A stretch of 64,000 bases of DNA, taken from Rhodobacteraceae bacterium D3-12. GTDB lineage: Bacteria > Pseudomonadota > Alphaproteobacteria > Rhodobacterales > Rhodobacteraceae. The DNA is taken from positions 4,191,001-4,255,000 of the forward strand of contig CP104793.1 of assembly GCA_025916135.1 (NCBI GenBank), read 5' to 3'. The position numbers and the translations under genes were made by a program. The notes under the pieces were generated by a model. That model worked only from the letters and a program-made list of their open reading frames with translations. It was not told where the DNA came from and made no database searches. Positions 27,614-35,170 of this stretch are shown here, in pieces; position 1 is the stretch's first letter, and each line of letters begins with the position of its first letter.

Positions 27614-29967
27614 TACAAGTCAGGCCGTGTCGGGCGCTCCGCCCAATACACTTTGGCAACGGTCAGCAATTGCGCTGTGGCATCGGTCCCAGAGTCGGGC
27701 AACCCATGTTCAGCGGCCCGTGCATTTAACACTTTTCGCGTTGCAGGGCCAATCGCCCCATCAACAGCAAGCGACGCGCCAAGCTCGTTCAACAACGCCT
27801 GAGTTGCCTTCGACAAATCTCGCTTCGTTGCCCCGTCCAGTATCTTTTGCGCCGCCGCCGCCGCGTCGTCGTCGGGCAAATGAACAGTCTTGGCCGCGCG
27901 GATCAACCCTTGGTAAATCTCTTCACCGCCGACTTCTCCATTGGTGATCAGAAAGGCGCCGTTCGCTCCGCCCCAACCATCACCGCGCTCTAACCCAAGG
28001 TCGTACCAGCGCAACGCTTCATCCTTGGTTTTGCCTGGAAGCTGCTCTTGAACTATCATCCGCCCGATTGCGGCCGGTGATTTCGGGTGCCCGCCATCAG
28101 CCCCCTTTTTGAACCATTTGAACGCTTCCTGAAAATCCTTGCTTCCGGTTTCAAGCCCGAACAACGCGACAAACCCCAAGTTATGATATCCGTAAATGTC
28201 ATCACGCGCCGCCGAGGCCCTAAGATACTCCATCCCGCGCTCAGGAAGAAAATAGTTGCTGCTCTTAGAGAGGAAGAAAACACCCAGTTCATTCATCGAA
28301 TACGTATGCCCAAGCTCAGCAGAGCGATCTAACAGTTCAAACCCGCGCTCCCGCTCCGCTTTCGTTTCGCCATTGCGCAAAAGCATCAAGCCCCGCGAGT
28401 GAATTGCAAAGGGATCCCCCGCCGCTATCCCCTCTTCAAACAGGGCATTCGCACGGACCAAGTCATACGGAACCTTCACAAAGTCCCGGTCAATTTGTTC
28501 GCTCGACAAAAGCCGCGCTATACCGTGCTTGGCACGCACATATCCGGCATCCGTTGCATCCTGAAAACTCGTCATCGCGGCTTCAAACCGCCCGGCGGCG
28601 AGCTCGGCGCGACCAAGTTGATAGCGATAGCGGGGAAGGTCCGGGTTCTGCGCTGCGGCCGTTCGACAGTATTCAAGCGCTGGCAGAACCTCAATTTCGT
28701 TAGGTAGCCGATAATACCCAACACTCCCGGAATCCAAGGCGTCACCAGCAGCAAGATCGCATTTGTTCACCGGCATCGTGAGCGAGACATCTACAGCAGA
28801 GCTAACGTCACCTACGCTTACATCCAGCACAAAACGGGCCTTATTGACCTGCTCATAACCAGCGGCTCGTTGCTCGGAAATCACCGGAACAAACGCCAAA
28901 CCACCCTTGTCACTGCTTGAGACCGTGCCGTTCTTTGGCGCGGTCGCGAGGGTCACCTGAAACGCATCAGAAAGTTTTAGCGCCTGCGCCAACAGTGGAC
29001 CCAGTTCGATCCGCCTGTTGAAATCTGCAGTGAGAGAAATCGCCTTGGGCAACACTACCGGTGTATCAACCGGCACAACCGGAACCACCGGGGCGACCGC
29101 TGGTTCACTCTGCCGTGGCTCGCCAGCGTTTGCCTTGGGCACCGTCGCCTGCGCTAACATCAAACCGCGCGGGCCTCCATTCGCATCGCCAAACTGAAAC
29201 GGCTTTACAAGGGTCGAACTTTCCCAAGGTACCTGCTTGCCTTTGGTTGATTGATAAACCGCCTCGCGCACCTTTGAGAAAACGGATTGCGCCGGATCCG
29301 ACGGGGCGCTGTTCAACACGTCCAGTATGGCAGTGGTATATGGGCTATTGTCGCCCTCGCCATCGAACGCCACCATGCCCGGTGACGTGCTGAAAGCTAC
29401 CAAAGAGTTGAGCGGGGTGCGGAACACTTCAAACCCCGATTTGGCTTCAAACAAGCTTGCATCCAAATTCCCGGCTAGCTTCACATTGGGAAACGGGTTG
29501 TCGCGACAAGCGTCGATAATCGCGATATGCACTTCACCACGCGCCGACAGAAGTTCGATAACGCGATCCAACGTTACACTCTCAACCGGCAGATCGTAAA
29601 TGCTGTCAAAGGAAACGTCGACCGGAAGCAGGTAATTCCGTCGCCCAATCTGCACCCCATGCCCGGCATAAAAGAAAACGATCTCGGCGCCGTCGCCGAC
29701 GTTGAGAATGGATTGCCTGAGCAGTGTCTCAAACCCACGACGATCTACGTCATAGGCGTCGAACACCGTGAACCCAAGCTCTCTAAGCTTGGCTGCCATT
29801 TTAACCGCGTCGTTGCGTGCATTGTCGAGGTCAACAACCTCTTTGTAATCCTGATTGCCTATGACAACCGCCAGCCGTTCATGAGTTTGCGCTTGGGCTT
29901 GAGTTGCAAACAGTCCAAGCAGGACAGTGGCTCCGAACATCCGCAACAGACCCAATGCGCGTTCCAT
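27610..29967 (-). CDS. Secreted caspase-like (peptidase C14) protein with Sel1-type repeats
   Basis: 785 residues from the ATG at 29967; the frame runs 61 codons further upstream through the lipoprotein gene. A signal peptide (1-26, AQA before Q27) is followed by a caspase domain with catalytic H103 (YAGHG) and C154 (IDACRDNP). A Pro/Val-rich linker spans about 290-330, then an unassigned domain, then several Sel1/TPR-like repeats (roughly 500-700). The C-terminus resembles peptidoglycan-binding domain 1 (LAVDGAIGPATRKVL). The start lies 4 bases after the lipoprotein stop, implying coupling. Substrate unknown. Confidence 0.8.
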   Translation of the reverse strand: MERALGLLRMFGATVLLGLFATQAQAQTHERLAVVIGNQDYKEVVDLDNARNDAVKMAAKLRELGFTVFDAYDVDRRGFETLLRQSILNVGDGAEIVFFYAGHGVQIGRRNYLLPVDVSFDSIYDLPVESVTLDRVIELLSARGEVHIAIIDACRDNPFPNVKLAGNLDASLFEAKSGFEVFRTPLNSLVAFSTSPGMVAFDGEGDNSPYTTAILDVLNSAPSDPAQSVFSKVREAVYQSTKGKQVPWESSTLVKPFQFGDANGGPRGLMLAQATVPKANAGEPRQSEPAVAPVVPVVPVDTPVVLPKAISLTADFNRRIELGPLLAQALKLSDAFQVTLATAPKNGTVSSSDKGGLAFVPVISEQRAAGYEQVNKARFVLDVSVGDVSSAVDVSLTMPVNKCDLAAGDALDSGSVGYYRLPNEIEVLPALEYCRTAAAQNPDLPRYRYQLGRAELAAGRFEAAMTSFQDATDAGYVRAKHGIARLLSSEQIDRDFVKVPYDLVRANALFEEGIAAGDPFAIHSRGLMLLRNGETKAERERGFELLDRSAELGHTYSMNELGVFFLSKSSNYFLPERGMEYLRASAARDDIYGYHNLGFVALFGLETGSKDFQEAFKWFKKGADGGHPKSPAAIGRMIVQEQLPGKTKDEALRWYDLGLERGDGWGGANGAFLITNGEVGGEEIYQGLIRAAKTVHLPDDDAAAAAQKILDGATKRDLSKATQALLNELGASLAVDGAIGPATRKVLNARAAEHGLPDSGTDATAQLLTVAKVYWAERPTRPDLY

Positions 29968-29971
29968 GAGA

Positions 29972-30283
29972 TTAGCCCCAGCCGCCAGCACCGGACCCAC
30001 CACCTGATCCACCAGTAGACGGCGCAGTGTTTGCGGGCGGCGCAGGTGGGGCTGGGCGTGTTGGTGGTGTCGGTGCGGGCGCACTAACCGGTGCAGGCCG
30101 TGGCGAAGCCTTCTTCTTTTTCTTTTTCGCGACCGCCGGTGCCGGAGCACGACCCCGCGCAGGCGCTTGGGACTTTGCTATTGATTTTGCCTTGGCCTTC
30201 TGACTGCCACCTTGCGGCGCAGGTGGTGTCACACATGCTGAAAGCGCAAAACAGCACACTAGGGCCGGAATCATCCTGAACAT
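29972..30283 (-). CDS. Small Ala/Pro/Lys-rich lipoprotein
   Basis: 103 residues from the ATG at 30283, preceded by AGAGGA. A short hydrophobic signal with lipobox LSAC puts the lipidated cysteine at C17. The mature part is low complexity: Ala/Pro/Lys, a run of six lysines, more Ala/Pro, and a Gly/Ser-rich end. It could span the periplasm or contact peptidoglycan electrostatically. It stops 4 bases before the caspase gene. No homologue recognised. Confidence 0.65.
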   Translation of the reverse strand: MFRMIPALVCCFALSACVTPPAPQGGSQKAKAKSIAKSQAPARGRAPAPAVAKKKKKKASPRPAPVSAPAPTPPTRPAPPAPPANTAPSTGGSGGGSGAGGWG

Positions 30284-30357
30284 GGTCAAATCCTCTTCCA
30301 ATCTATCGTCGTTCGAAACCGAACAAACGTGGCGCCGCAATTTAACGCGCCTGACTT

Positions 30358-30385
30358 AAAAACTTGCGAGGCAATCACCCCTCGC
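30358..30385 (-). terminator. Rho-independent terminator after the second caspase gene
   Basis: On the minus strand GCGAGG and CCTCGC form a 6-bp stem around an 8-base loop, followed by AAGTTTTTAAG. It lies about 45 bases past the stop of the gene ending at 30430, so the lipoprotein-caspase pair downstream may have its own promoter in 30286-30357. Confidence 0.55.
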
Positions 30386-30429
30386 TCAACACTACTACAA
30401 ATTTCGCTCTGCCGCTAAGCAGGATTTCC

Positions 30430-31923
30430 TTACCCTTCGATCTGACCATATGCGGCTCGCAGGCTTCGTTGGGTTCCGGGCCCGAAATCTCCGTCAATCG
30501 AGCCACGGTAAAATTTGTTCTGATACAACTTTTGTTGAAGCGCCCGACGAGTCGCAGGCAATAGCGTATCATGATGTAGCGTCAGCGCCTTTAGCACTTC
30601 GGGATTGCCGGCGCGCAGCGCTTGATAAAAATATGTTGCTGCATCCTCGGCGGTTTTGCCCTGAACAAATCCGTCGTCGATCATCGAGGCGTAATTGAAC
30701 ATCGCTGGCGCGTTGTTTCGCTCCGCTCCACGGCGGAAAAATTCAATTCCCTTGGTCGTATCCGGCACCAATCCCAACATGCCCTCGATTTGAAAAAACC
30801 CCATGTCACTCAATGCTGGGCCGTAATCCTGACGCGCTGCGGCTTGGTAATAAGTCAAAGCTTTGGCCGGGTCGGGTGCGGTGCCAATTCCGGTTTCGTA
30901 CAACCGGCCCAACTCATACATGGCCTCTGGATCGCCCAGCTTTGCCGCCCGTTCAAGATAGCCGCGCGCCGCATCCGGATCATACCGTGGGCTTTCCGGG
31001 TGAAGCCGCATCATCCCAAGGATAATCATCGAGCGCACATCGTTTTGATCTTCGGCTAGGATCTCGTATTGCTGCTCAAGATTTGGGTTCACCTTTGACC
31101 ACGCCTCGATCCGCCCCTTCATCCCCAACGCCAGCGTTTGATCCCTGTGACCTGATGAGGCGACGAAAACAGGGAGCCCGGTAAGCGAGCCATAGGTATG
31201 CGGCTCTTGCCGGTTGCCTGTGCGTTGCAAAACGTCATCGCGAATTGCCCGAAACATTAACGAAATCTCAAGCTCAGGCCGCGCTAGCTTGTCCATCAAA
31301 GCCAAAGCAAACGGGCTATTGTCCCCCTCGCCATCCAAGGCAACGTTGCCATCACGTGCCGCAAAGGCGACCATGGTGCCACGGTCCGGTGATGGCGGCG
31401 CCAACCCCCTTGCTCCACGTGTGGTTTGCGAACTGTCACCGGCATCAACCGTCTGCGTCAAATCAATGGCATCGCCGAATGGATTGTCGCGGCAGGAATC
31501 CAAAATCACGATCCGCATTTTGCGCGCGCGATCAACAGAGTGCAGCAACCCTTTGAGGGATACAGATTGTTGTTGAATGTCCTTATTGGACTTCACATCG
31601 GCATCAACCGGGATCAGAAAGTTCTCGCCCTGAACCTCGACCCCATGCCCCGCGAAGTAAATCAGCGCAAGATCCGCCTCCTCTGCCTTGAACGCAAACT
31701 CATCCAGCGCCGCACGAAGCTCGGCCCCGCTGACATTGATCAAGGTCGTAACCTCGAACCCGATACCCCGCAGCGTTTCTGATAGGTCGGTCGCATCGTT
31801 GACGGTGTTTTTGAGAGGCGGGATCGAACGATAGTCCGAAATCCCGATAACCAACCCGATTCGCTCCGCCGCATTAGCGGGGAGCGTCAAAGCAAACAGG
31901 AAGACCAGCAGAAGACTGCGCAT
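30430..31923 (-). CDS. Secreted caspase-like (peptidase C14) protein with Sel1 repeats
   Basis: 497 residues. A signal peptide (1-18, ANA before A19) is followed by a caspase domain with catalytic H93 (FAGHG) and C144 (LDSCRDNP). The shared GEGDNSPFA segment matches the other caspase gene, so the two are paralogues. Sel1-like repeats occupy about 300-440 (LGDPEAMYELGRLYETG). The C-terminus resembles peptidoglycan-binding domain 1 (YRGSIDGDFGPGTQRSL). Location should be periplasmic. Divergent from the gene at 32216. Function unknown; proteolysis is inferred from the dyad. Confidence 0.8.
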   Translation of the reverse strand: MRSLLLVFLFALTLPANAAERIGLVIGISDYRSIPPLKNTVNDATDLSETLRGIGFEVTTLINVSGAELRAALDEFAFKAEEADLALIYFAGHGVEVQGENFLIPVDADVKSNKDIQQQSVSLKGLLHSVDRARKMRIVILDSCRDNPFGDAIDLTQTVDAGDSSQTTRGARGLAPPSPDRGTMVAFAARDGNVALDGEGDNSPFALALMDKLARPELEISLMFRAIRDDVLQRTGNRQEPHTYGSLTGLPVFVASSGHRDQTLALGMKGRIEAWSKVNPNLEQQYEILAEDQNDVRSMIILGMMRLHPESPRYDPDAARGYLERAAKLGDPEAMYELGRLYETGIGTAPDPAKALTYYQAAARQDYGPALSDMGFFQIEGMLGLVPDTTKGIEFFRRGAERNNAPAMFNYASMIDDGFVQGKTAEDAATYFYQALRAGNPEVLKALTLHHDTLLPATRRALQQKLYQNKFYRGSIDGDFGPGTQRSLRAAYGQIEG

Positions 31924-32215
31924 GGTATACCTCGATATCTAAAGTGTGCGTAATATAAACAGCTTGCGTATGAAACGGCGTGAGCCGCCATCAAACTATA
32001 GCGATCTGTGAGGCGTGAACCAAGTCTGGGAAACCGTGCTTGACGAAACACCGAACAAAACAGTGTGATAAGCTAAGATTTATAGATCTGTATTATCCGG
32101 CGTAACAGCGGCCCCCATGGTCAAAACCCACCAAGGCGCGTGTTGACGTGATTGACCATTGGGGGCGATCGTTATGTCGTGATTTTCACTAACTTACTTT
32201 TCTCGAAGGCGTTTT
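31924..32215. other. Divergent intergenic region
   Basis: 292 bp between the leftward caspase gene and the rightward secreted-protein gene, AT-richer than its surroundings. It holds the large inverted repeat at 32111-32166 and a possible rightward promoter, TTGACG at 32040-32045 with TGTGAT 18 bases later. No other structure was recognised. Confidence 0.5.
32111..32166. repeat. Near-perfect 14/15-base inverted repeat
   Basis: GCCCCCATGGTCAA (32111-32124) and TTGACCATTGGGGGC (32152-32166) are reverse complements except for one extra A, around a 27-base loop. It sits about 50 bases upstream of the ATG at 32216. No T-run follows, so an operator or a 5'-leader stem-loop is more likely than a terminator. 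Confidence 0.65.
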
Positions 32216-32905
32216 ATGATGACCCAACCTTTATCGCTCCTCGCTTCCGTTGCTGGCGCTATTCTTGCGGCCGGATTGACGACAGCGCCGTCTACCGTTT
32301 CAGCCAGCAGTCAATCACCGTTCTTTGACGCGCCGATCGTTGCGCCCGATAGGTATGTGCCTGACATTGTGGTGCGTGTTCAGTCCGAAGAAGGTAGCGG
32401 CGAATATGGCGGCGAAGGCCCCACCACCGGGACACCCTCGCCACCTACGGCGTCTTCGCCAATGAACTCTCCCATCGCGGTAACGCGCGCCCTTCGCTCG
32501 GCTACGCAGTTTTGTGGCAAACTCACAGGTGGTGCTTATGCGGTTGATTGCCTCGCCTATGAATATTGGGAAATCCAACGTCAGCTCCCTGATGTCGGCG
32601 AGATGGCAGAGGTCAAAAAGGTGCTGGCCGACACATCCAAAAAATTGCGTGCCCTTGCCAATGCAAACCAAAGCAAAACTGCCAAACCAATCCGGGTGAG
32701 CAAAAGCGGAAAGCGTTTCAATCGTGTGCTCGTTCCGGTTCAACGCCAAAAGCTGCCAAGGATTTCGCGTGACGCGGCACGGATTATCAACAACGGCGCC
32801 ACGCTATTGATTCGCGCCAGTGGTGATTCCAACCGCAAACGCGCTCAGTATCAACAAATCGCCAAGTCCATGCAGACCGGCGCGATCCTTTTGCGCTCGC
32901 TCTAG
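32216..32905 (+). CDS. Secreted protein of unknown function
   Basis: 229 residues. A Sec signal peptide (about 1-30, cleavage near VSA/SSQ) is followed by an acidic, Gly/Pro/Ser/Thr-rich stretch to about residue 85, then a basic helical domain with two cysteines (FCGKLTGGAYAVDC). No family is recognised. It is the only rightward gene between the caspase operon and ClpV, and its end overlaps the convergent kinase gene by 4 bases. An envelope role with the caspases or kinase is guesswork. Confidence 0.65.
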   Translation: MMTQPLSLLASVAGAILAAGLTTAPSTVSASSQSPFFDAPIVAPDRYVPDIVVRVQSEEGSGEYGGEGPTTGTPSPPTASSPMNSPIAVTRALRSATQFCGKLTGGAYAVDCLAYEYWEIQRQLPDVGEMAEVKKVLADTSKKLRALANANQSKTAKPIRVSKSGKRFNRVLVPVQRQKLPRISRDAARIINNGATLLIRASGDSNRKRAQYQQIAKSMQTGAILLRSL

Positions 32906-35019
32906 GGGCGCGCGTCAAGAATACGGCTGGCCATGCCGATTATTTCGGTCTCACCCGATTTCACCGCCGCACCCAGTGCTTCGGCCACCGAACGCACGCT
33001 TTCGTCACGTGGACGGCGCATATCAAATAGCGGTTCACGGCTCAAAATCGCGATCACTTCGCTTTTGCCGTAATCGCTATCCGTCACCTGCATAGCCAGA
33101 CGTTTCTGATCGGCAAGAAACTCGTCCAGCGACCACAAGACCCGCACCCGCCGGACCCCGTTTTCCAACACGCCCAACCCTTCAACGGCGTGTTGGGTGC
33201 GGTTGATGTTGGGCAGCACGTGGAACACTTTGCCGGTGTTATCCACCACCAATACCCAAAGCGACCCTTGGTTCAGATTGCCGGGCAGCAATATATCGAC
33301 AACCGGATTTTCCCCTGTCCGAAACACCCCGGTCAGCGCGCTTTTCCCGGTCTTTCCATGGCTGAGAGAGATCGAAACACTTTGACTTGGCGCTTGCGGA
33401 AGAACCGCGCGAATTGCACAAAGATCTTCGTTCAATATCGTGGTTTCAAAGCGCAGTGTCCGATCCCCGATTTGTGGCTCTAACATCGCCTTTATGGCGT
33501 CTACGTCGCCTGCGGCGGCCAAATCACCGCTGATCGAAATCGCGTCATAAATCGCATAGCTTTGCGCCGGCGCGTTGCGTTGCTCAAGCCGTCCACAGGT
33601 CGACAGCCTGTCCAAAGCCTGCTGCACCTTGTCCACCCCAAGGCGCTCTGGTCCGGCAATAATATCCGGGGTCACGCTGATCCCCGCGGTTGTGCTCCAA
33701 CTGCTCAGCTCCTGTATCAGCCGCTGTTTATCCGCCCGGCTCGTGGCAAGGCCCGAAACATCGGCCTTGGTATTATCAAGCTTTACGTCCCAGCGTTCCA
33801 AACCGGCGGCAATTGCAACCAATTCACCCGCCTTGGTTGGCCACGTCTCAAACGGCATCCCCTGTGCCAGCGTGATCGCCTCTTCTCTGGGCAATCGCCC
33901 CATGACCTCGGCCATAGCGGCACGTAAACCCGTTGCTTTTTCCTTGTCCGGCGCATGGGCGGAAAACGTGAAATCCCCGGTTTCGCTCTTCGCCGCACGC
34001 AGCTCATAAGGGTCTGCAATTGGCAAAGGCGGCTCAAACAGTTGATCCAGAGCCCCGGAAAGCCATGCCCCCAAACCACCAGCCAAAAGCAAACCGCCAA
34101 GCAAAAGCGGCACAACCGCAGACCGTCGTTTTTTGCGCTCACGCCGCGACCGACGTTTACCGCTCTTTCCATCCTTGCGGTCTTCAAGCGGCTTGAGCAT
34201 CCCACCCAATCGTTCAAGCGCCTCTTCCGCACTTTGTGGGCGGCGGTTCGGATCCGGGTCGGTCAACCATTCGATCAATTCGCGCAGCGGACCCTGAAGC
34301 CCCGACAGGTCGAGCGGCTCGGCTTTACGCCGCACGATCTCGCCCGGTGTTGTCCCTAGAAACGGAATGTCCCGCCGATACGCCGCCAATAACGAAGCGC
34401 CAAGCGCATAGAGATCGGTGCGCCGGTCCGAATGCCCTTCAAGCTGTTCTGGCGCGGCGTATTCATACTTTCCGGCAAAGTCATTGCCGACAATCGTCAT
34501 CGCTCCGGCGGTTGTGTCCTTTGCAATACCGAAGTCAATGATAGTTGCCCGCTCCGGATCGCCGCCGCGAAGGATGATATTGTCAGGTGACAGGTCGCGA
34601 TGCACGATCCCGTTCGCATGGGTCGGCACCAACCCCTCCAAAACCCGGTGTGAAATCACCAAAAGCTCGCGATCATTCAGCTTGCGATCGCGCATCACGT
34701 CGTTCACCGACGGACCGTCGATAAAGTCCATCACAAGGAAGACATGCCCCTGATCGCTGCGCGAACATTCGATGTATCGCACCACCGCATCATGCAGAAT
34801 CGCCCGCATCTGGTCTTCGCGCTTCATCAAAGAGACGTAATCGTCGTTCTGCGAAAACCGCGCGTTCAGAGCCTTGATAGCAATCTCGCGCTCGTTGATC
34901 TGGTTGCGCGCCAGATACACCTCACCCGTGCCGCCACGCCCTAGAATCCCTATGATTTCATAGGTGTTGTTCAGCACCTGACCAATCTTGAAAATGTCGG
35001 TCGGCATCGGGTCTTTCAT
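32902..35019 (-). CDS. Transmembrane Ser/Thr protein kinase, T6SS-associated (PpkA-like)
   Basis: 705 residues. The cytoplasmic kinase domain (about 19-275) has the glycine loop GRGGTGEV, catalytic lysine K49, HRDLSPDN with D142 and DFG at 162-164; all key residues are present. A basic juxtamembrane stretch (280-300) precedes one membrane helix near 301-324. A periplasmic region of about 380 residues follows, its last part (SLWVLVVDNTGKVFHVLPN) like DUF4384. PpkA kinases activate T6SS assembly post-translationally. No PppA phosphatase is encoded in the window. GAGGGAG precedes the ATG. Confidence 0.85.
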   Translation of the reverse strand: MKDPMPTDIFKIGQVLNNTYEIIGILGRGGTGEVYLARNQINEREIAIKALNARFSQNDDYVSLMKREDQMRAILHDAVVRYIECSRSDQGHVFLVMDFIDGPSVNDVMRDRKLNDRELLVISHRVLEGLVPTHANGIVHRDLSPDNIILRGGDPERATIIDFGIAKDTTAGAMTIVGNDFAGKYEYAAPEQLEGHSDRRTDLYALGASLLAAYRRDIPFLGTTPGEIVRRKAEPLDLSGLQGPLRELIEWLTDPDPNRRPQSAEEALERLGGMLKPLEDRKDGKSGKRRSRRERKKRRSAVVPLLLGGLLLAGGLGAWLSGALDQLFEPPLPIADPYELRAAKSETGDFTFSAHAPDKEKATGLRAAMAEVMGRLPREEAITLAQGMPFETWPTKAGELVAIAAGLERWDVKLDNTKADVSGLATSRADKQRLIQELSSWSTTAGISVTPDIIAGPERLGVDKVQQALDRLSTCGRLEQRNAPAQSYAIYDAISISGDLAAAGDVDAIKAMLEPQIGDRTLRFETTILNEDLCAIRAVLPQAPSQSVSISLSHGKTGKSALTGVFRTGENPVVDILLPGNLNQGSLWVLVVDNTGKVFHVLPNINRTQHAVEGLGVLENGVRRVRVLWSLDEFLADQKRLAMQVTDSDYGKSEVIAILSREPLFDMRRPRDESVRSVAEALGAAVKSGETEIIGMASRILDARP

Positions 35020-35170
35020 CTAAGGCTCCCTCTTGCCAGCCCCGGCCCATTGCCCAAGCCACGCAGAAAAAATGTCGCCCGGTATGGAATTCCGGTCTAT
35101 GCTTATCTCAATACAAATTCGATTATTTCACCGCATTTAGGTGACAACAACATTTTTTCGGAGATTTAAC

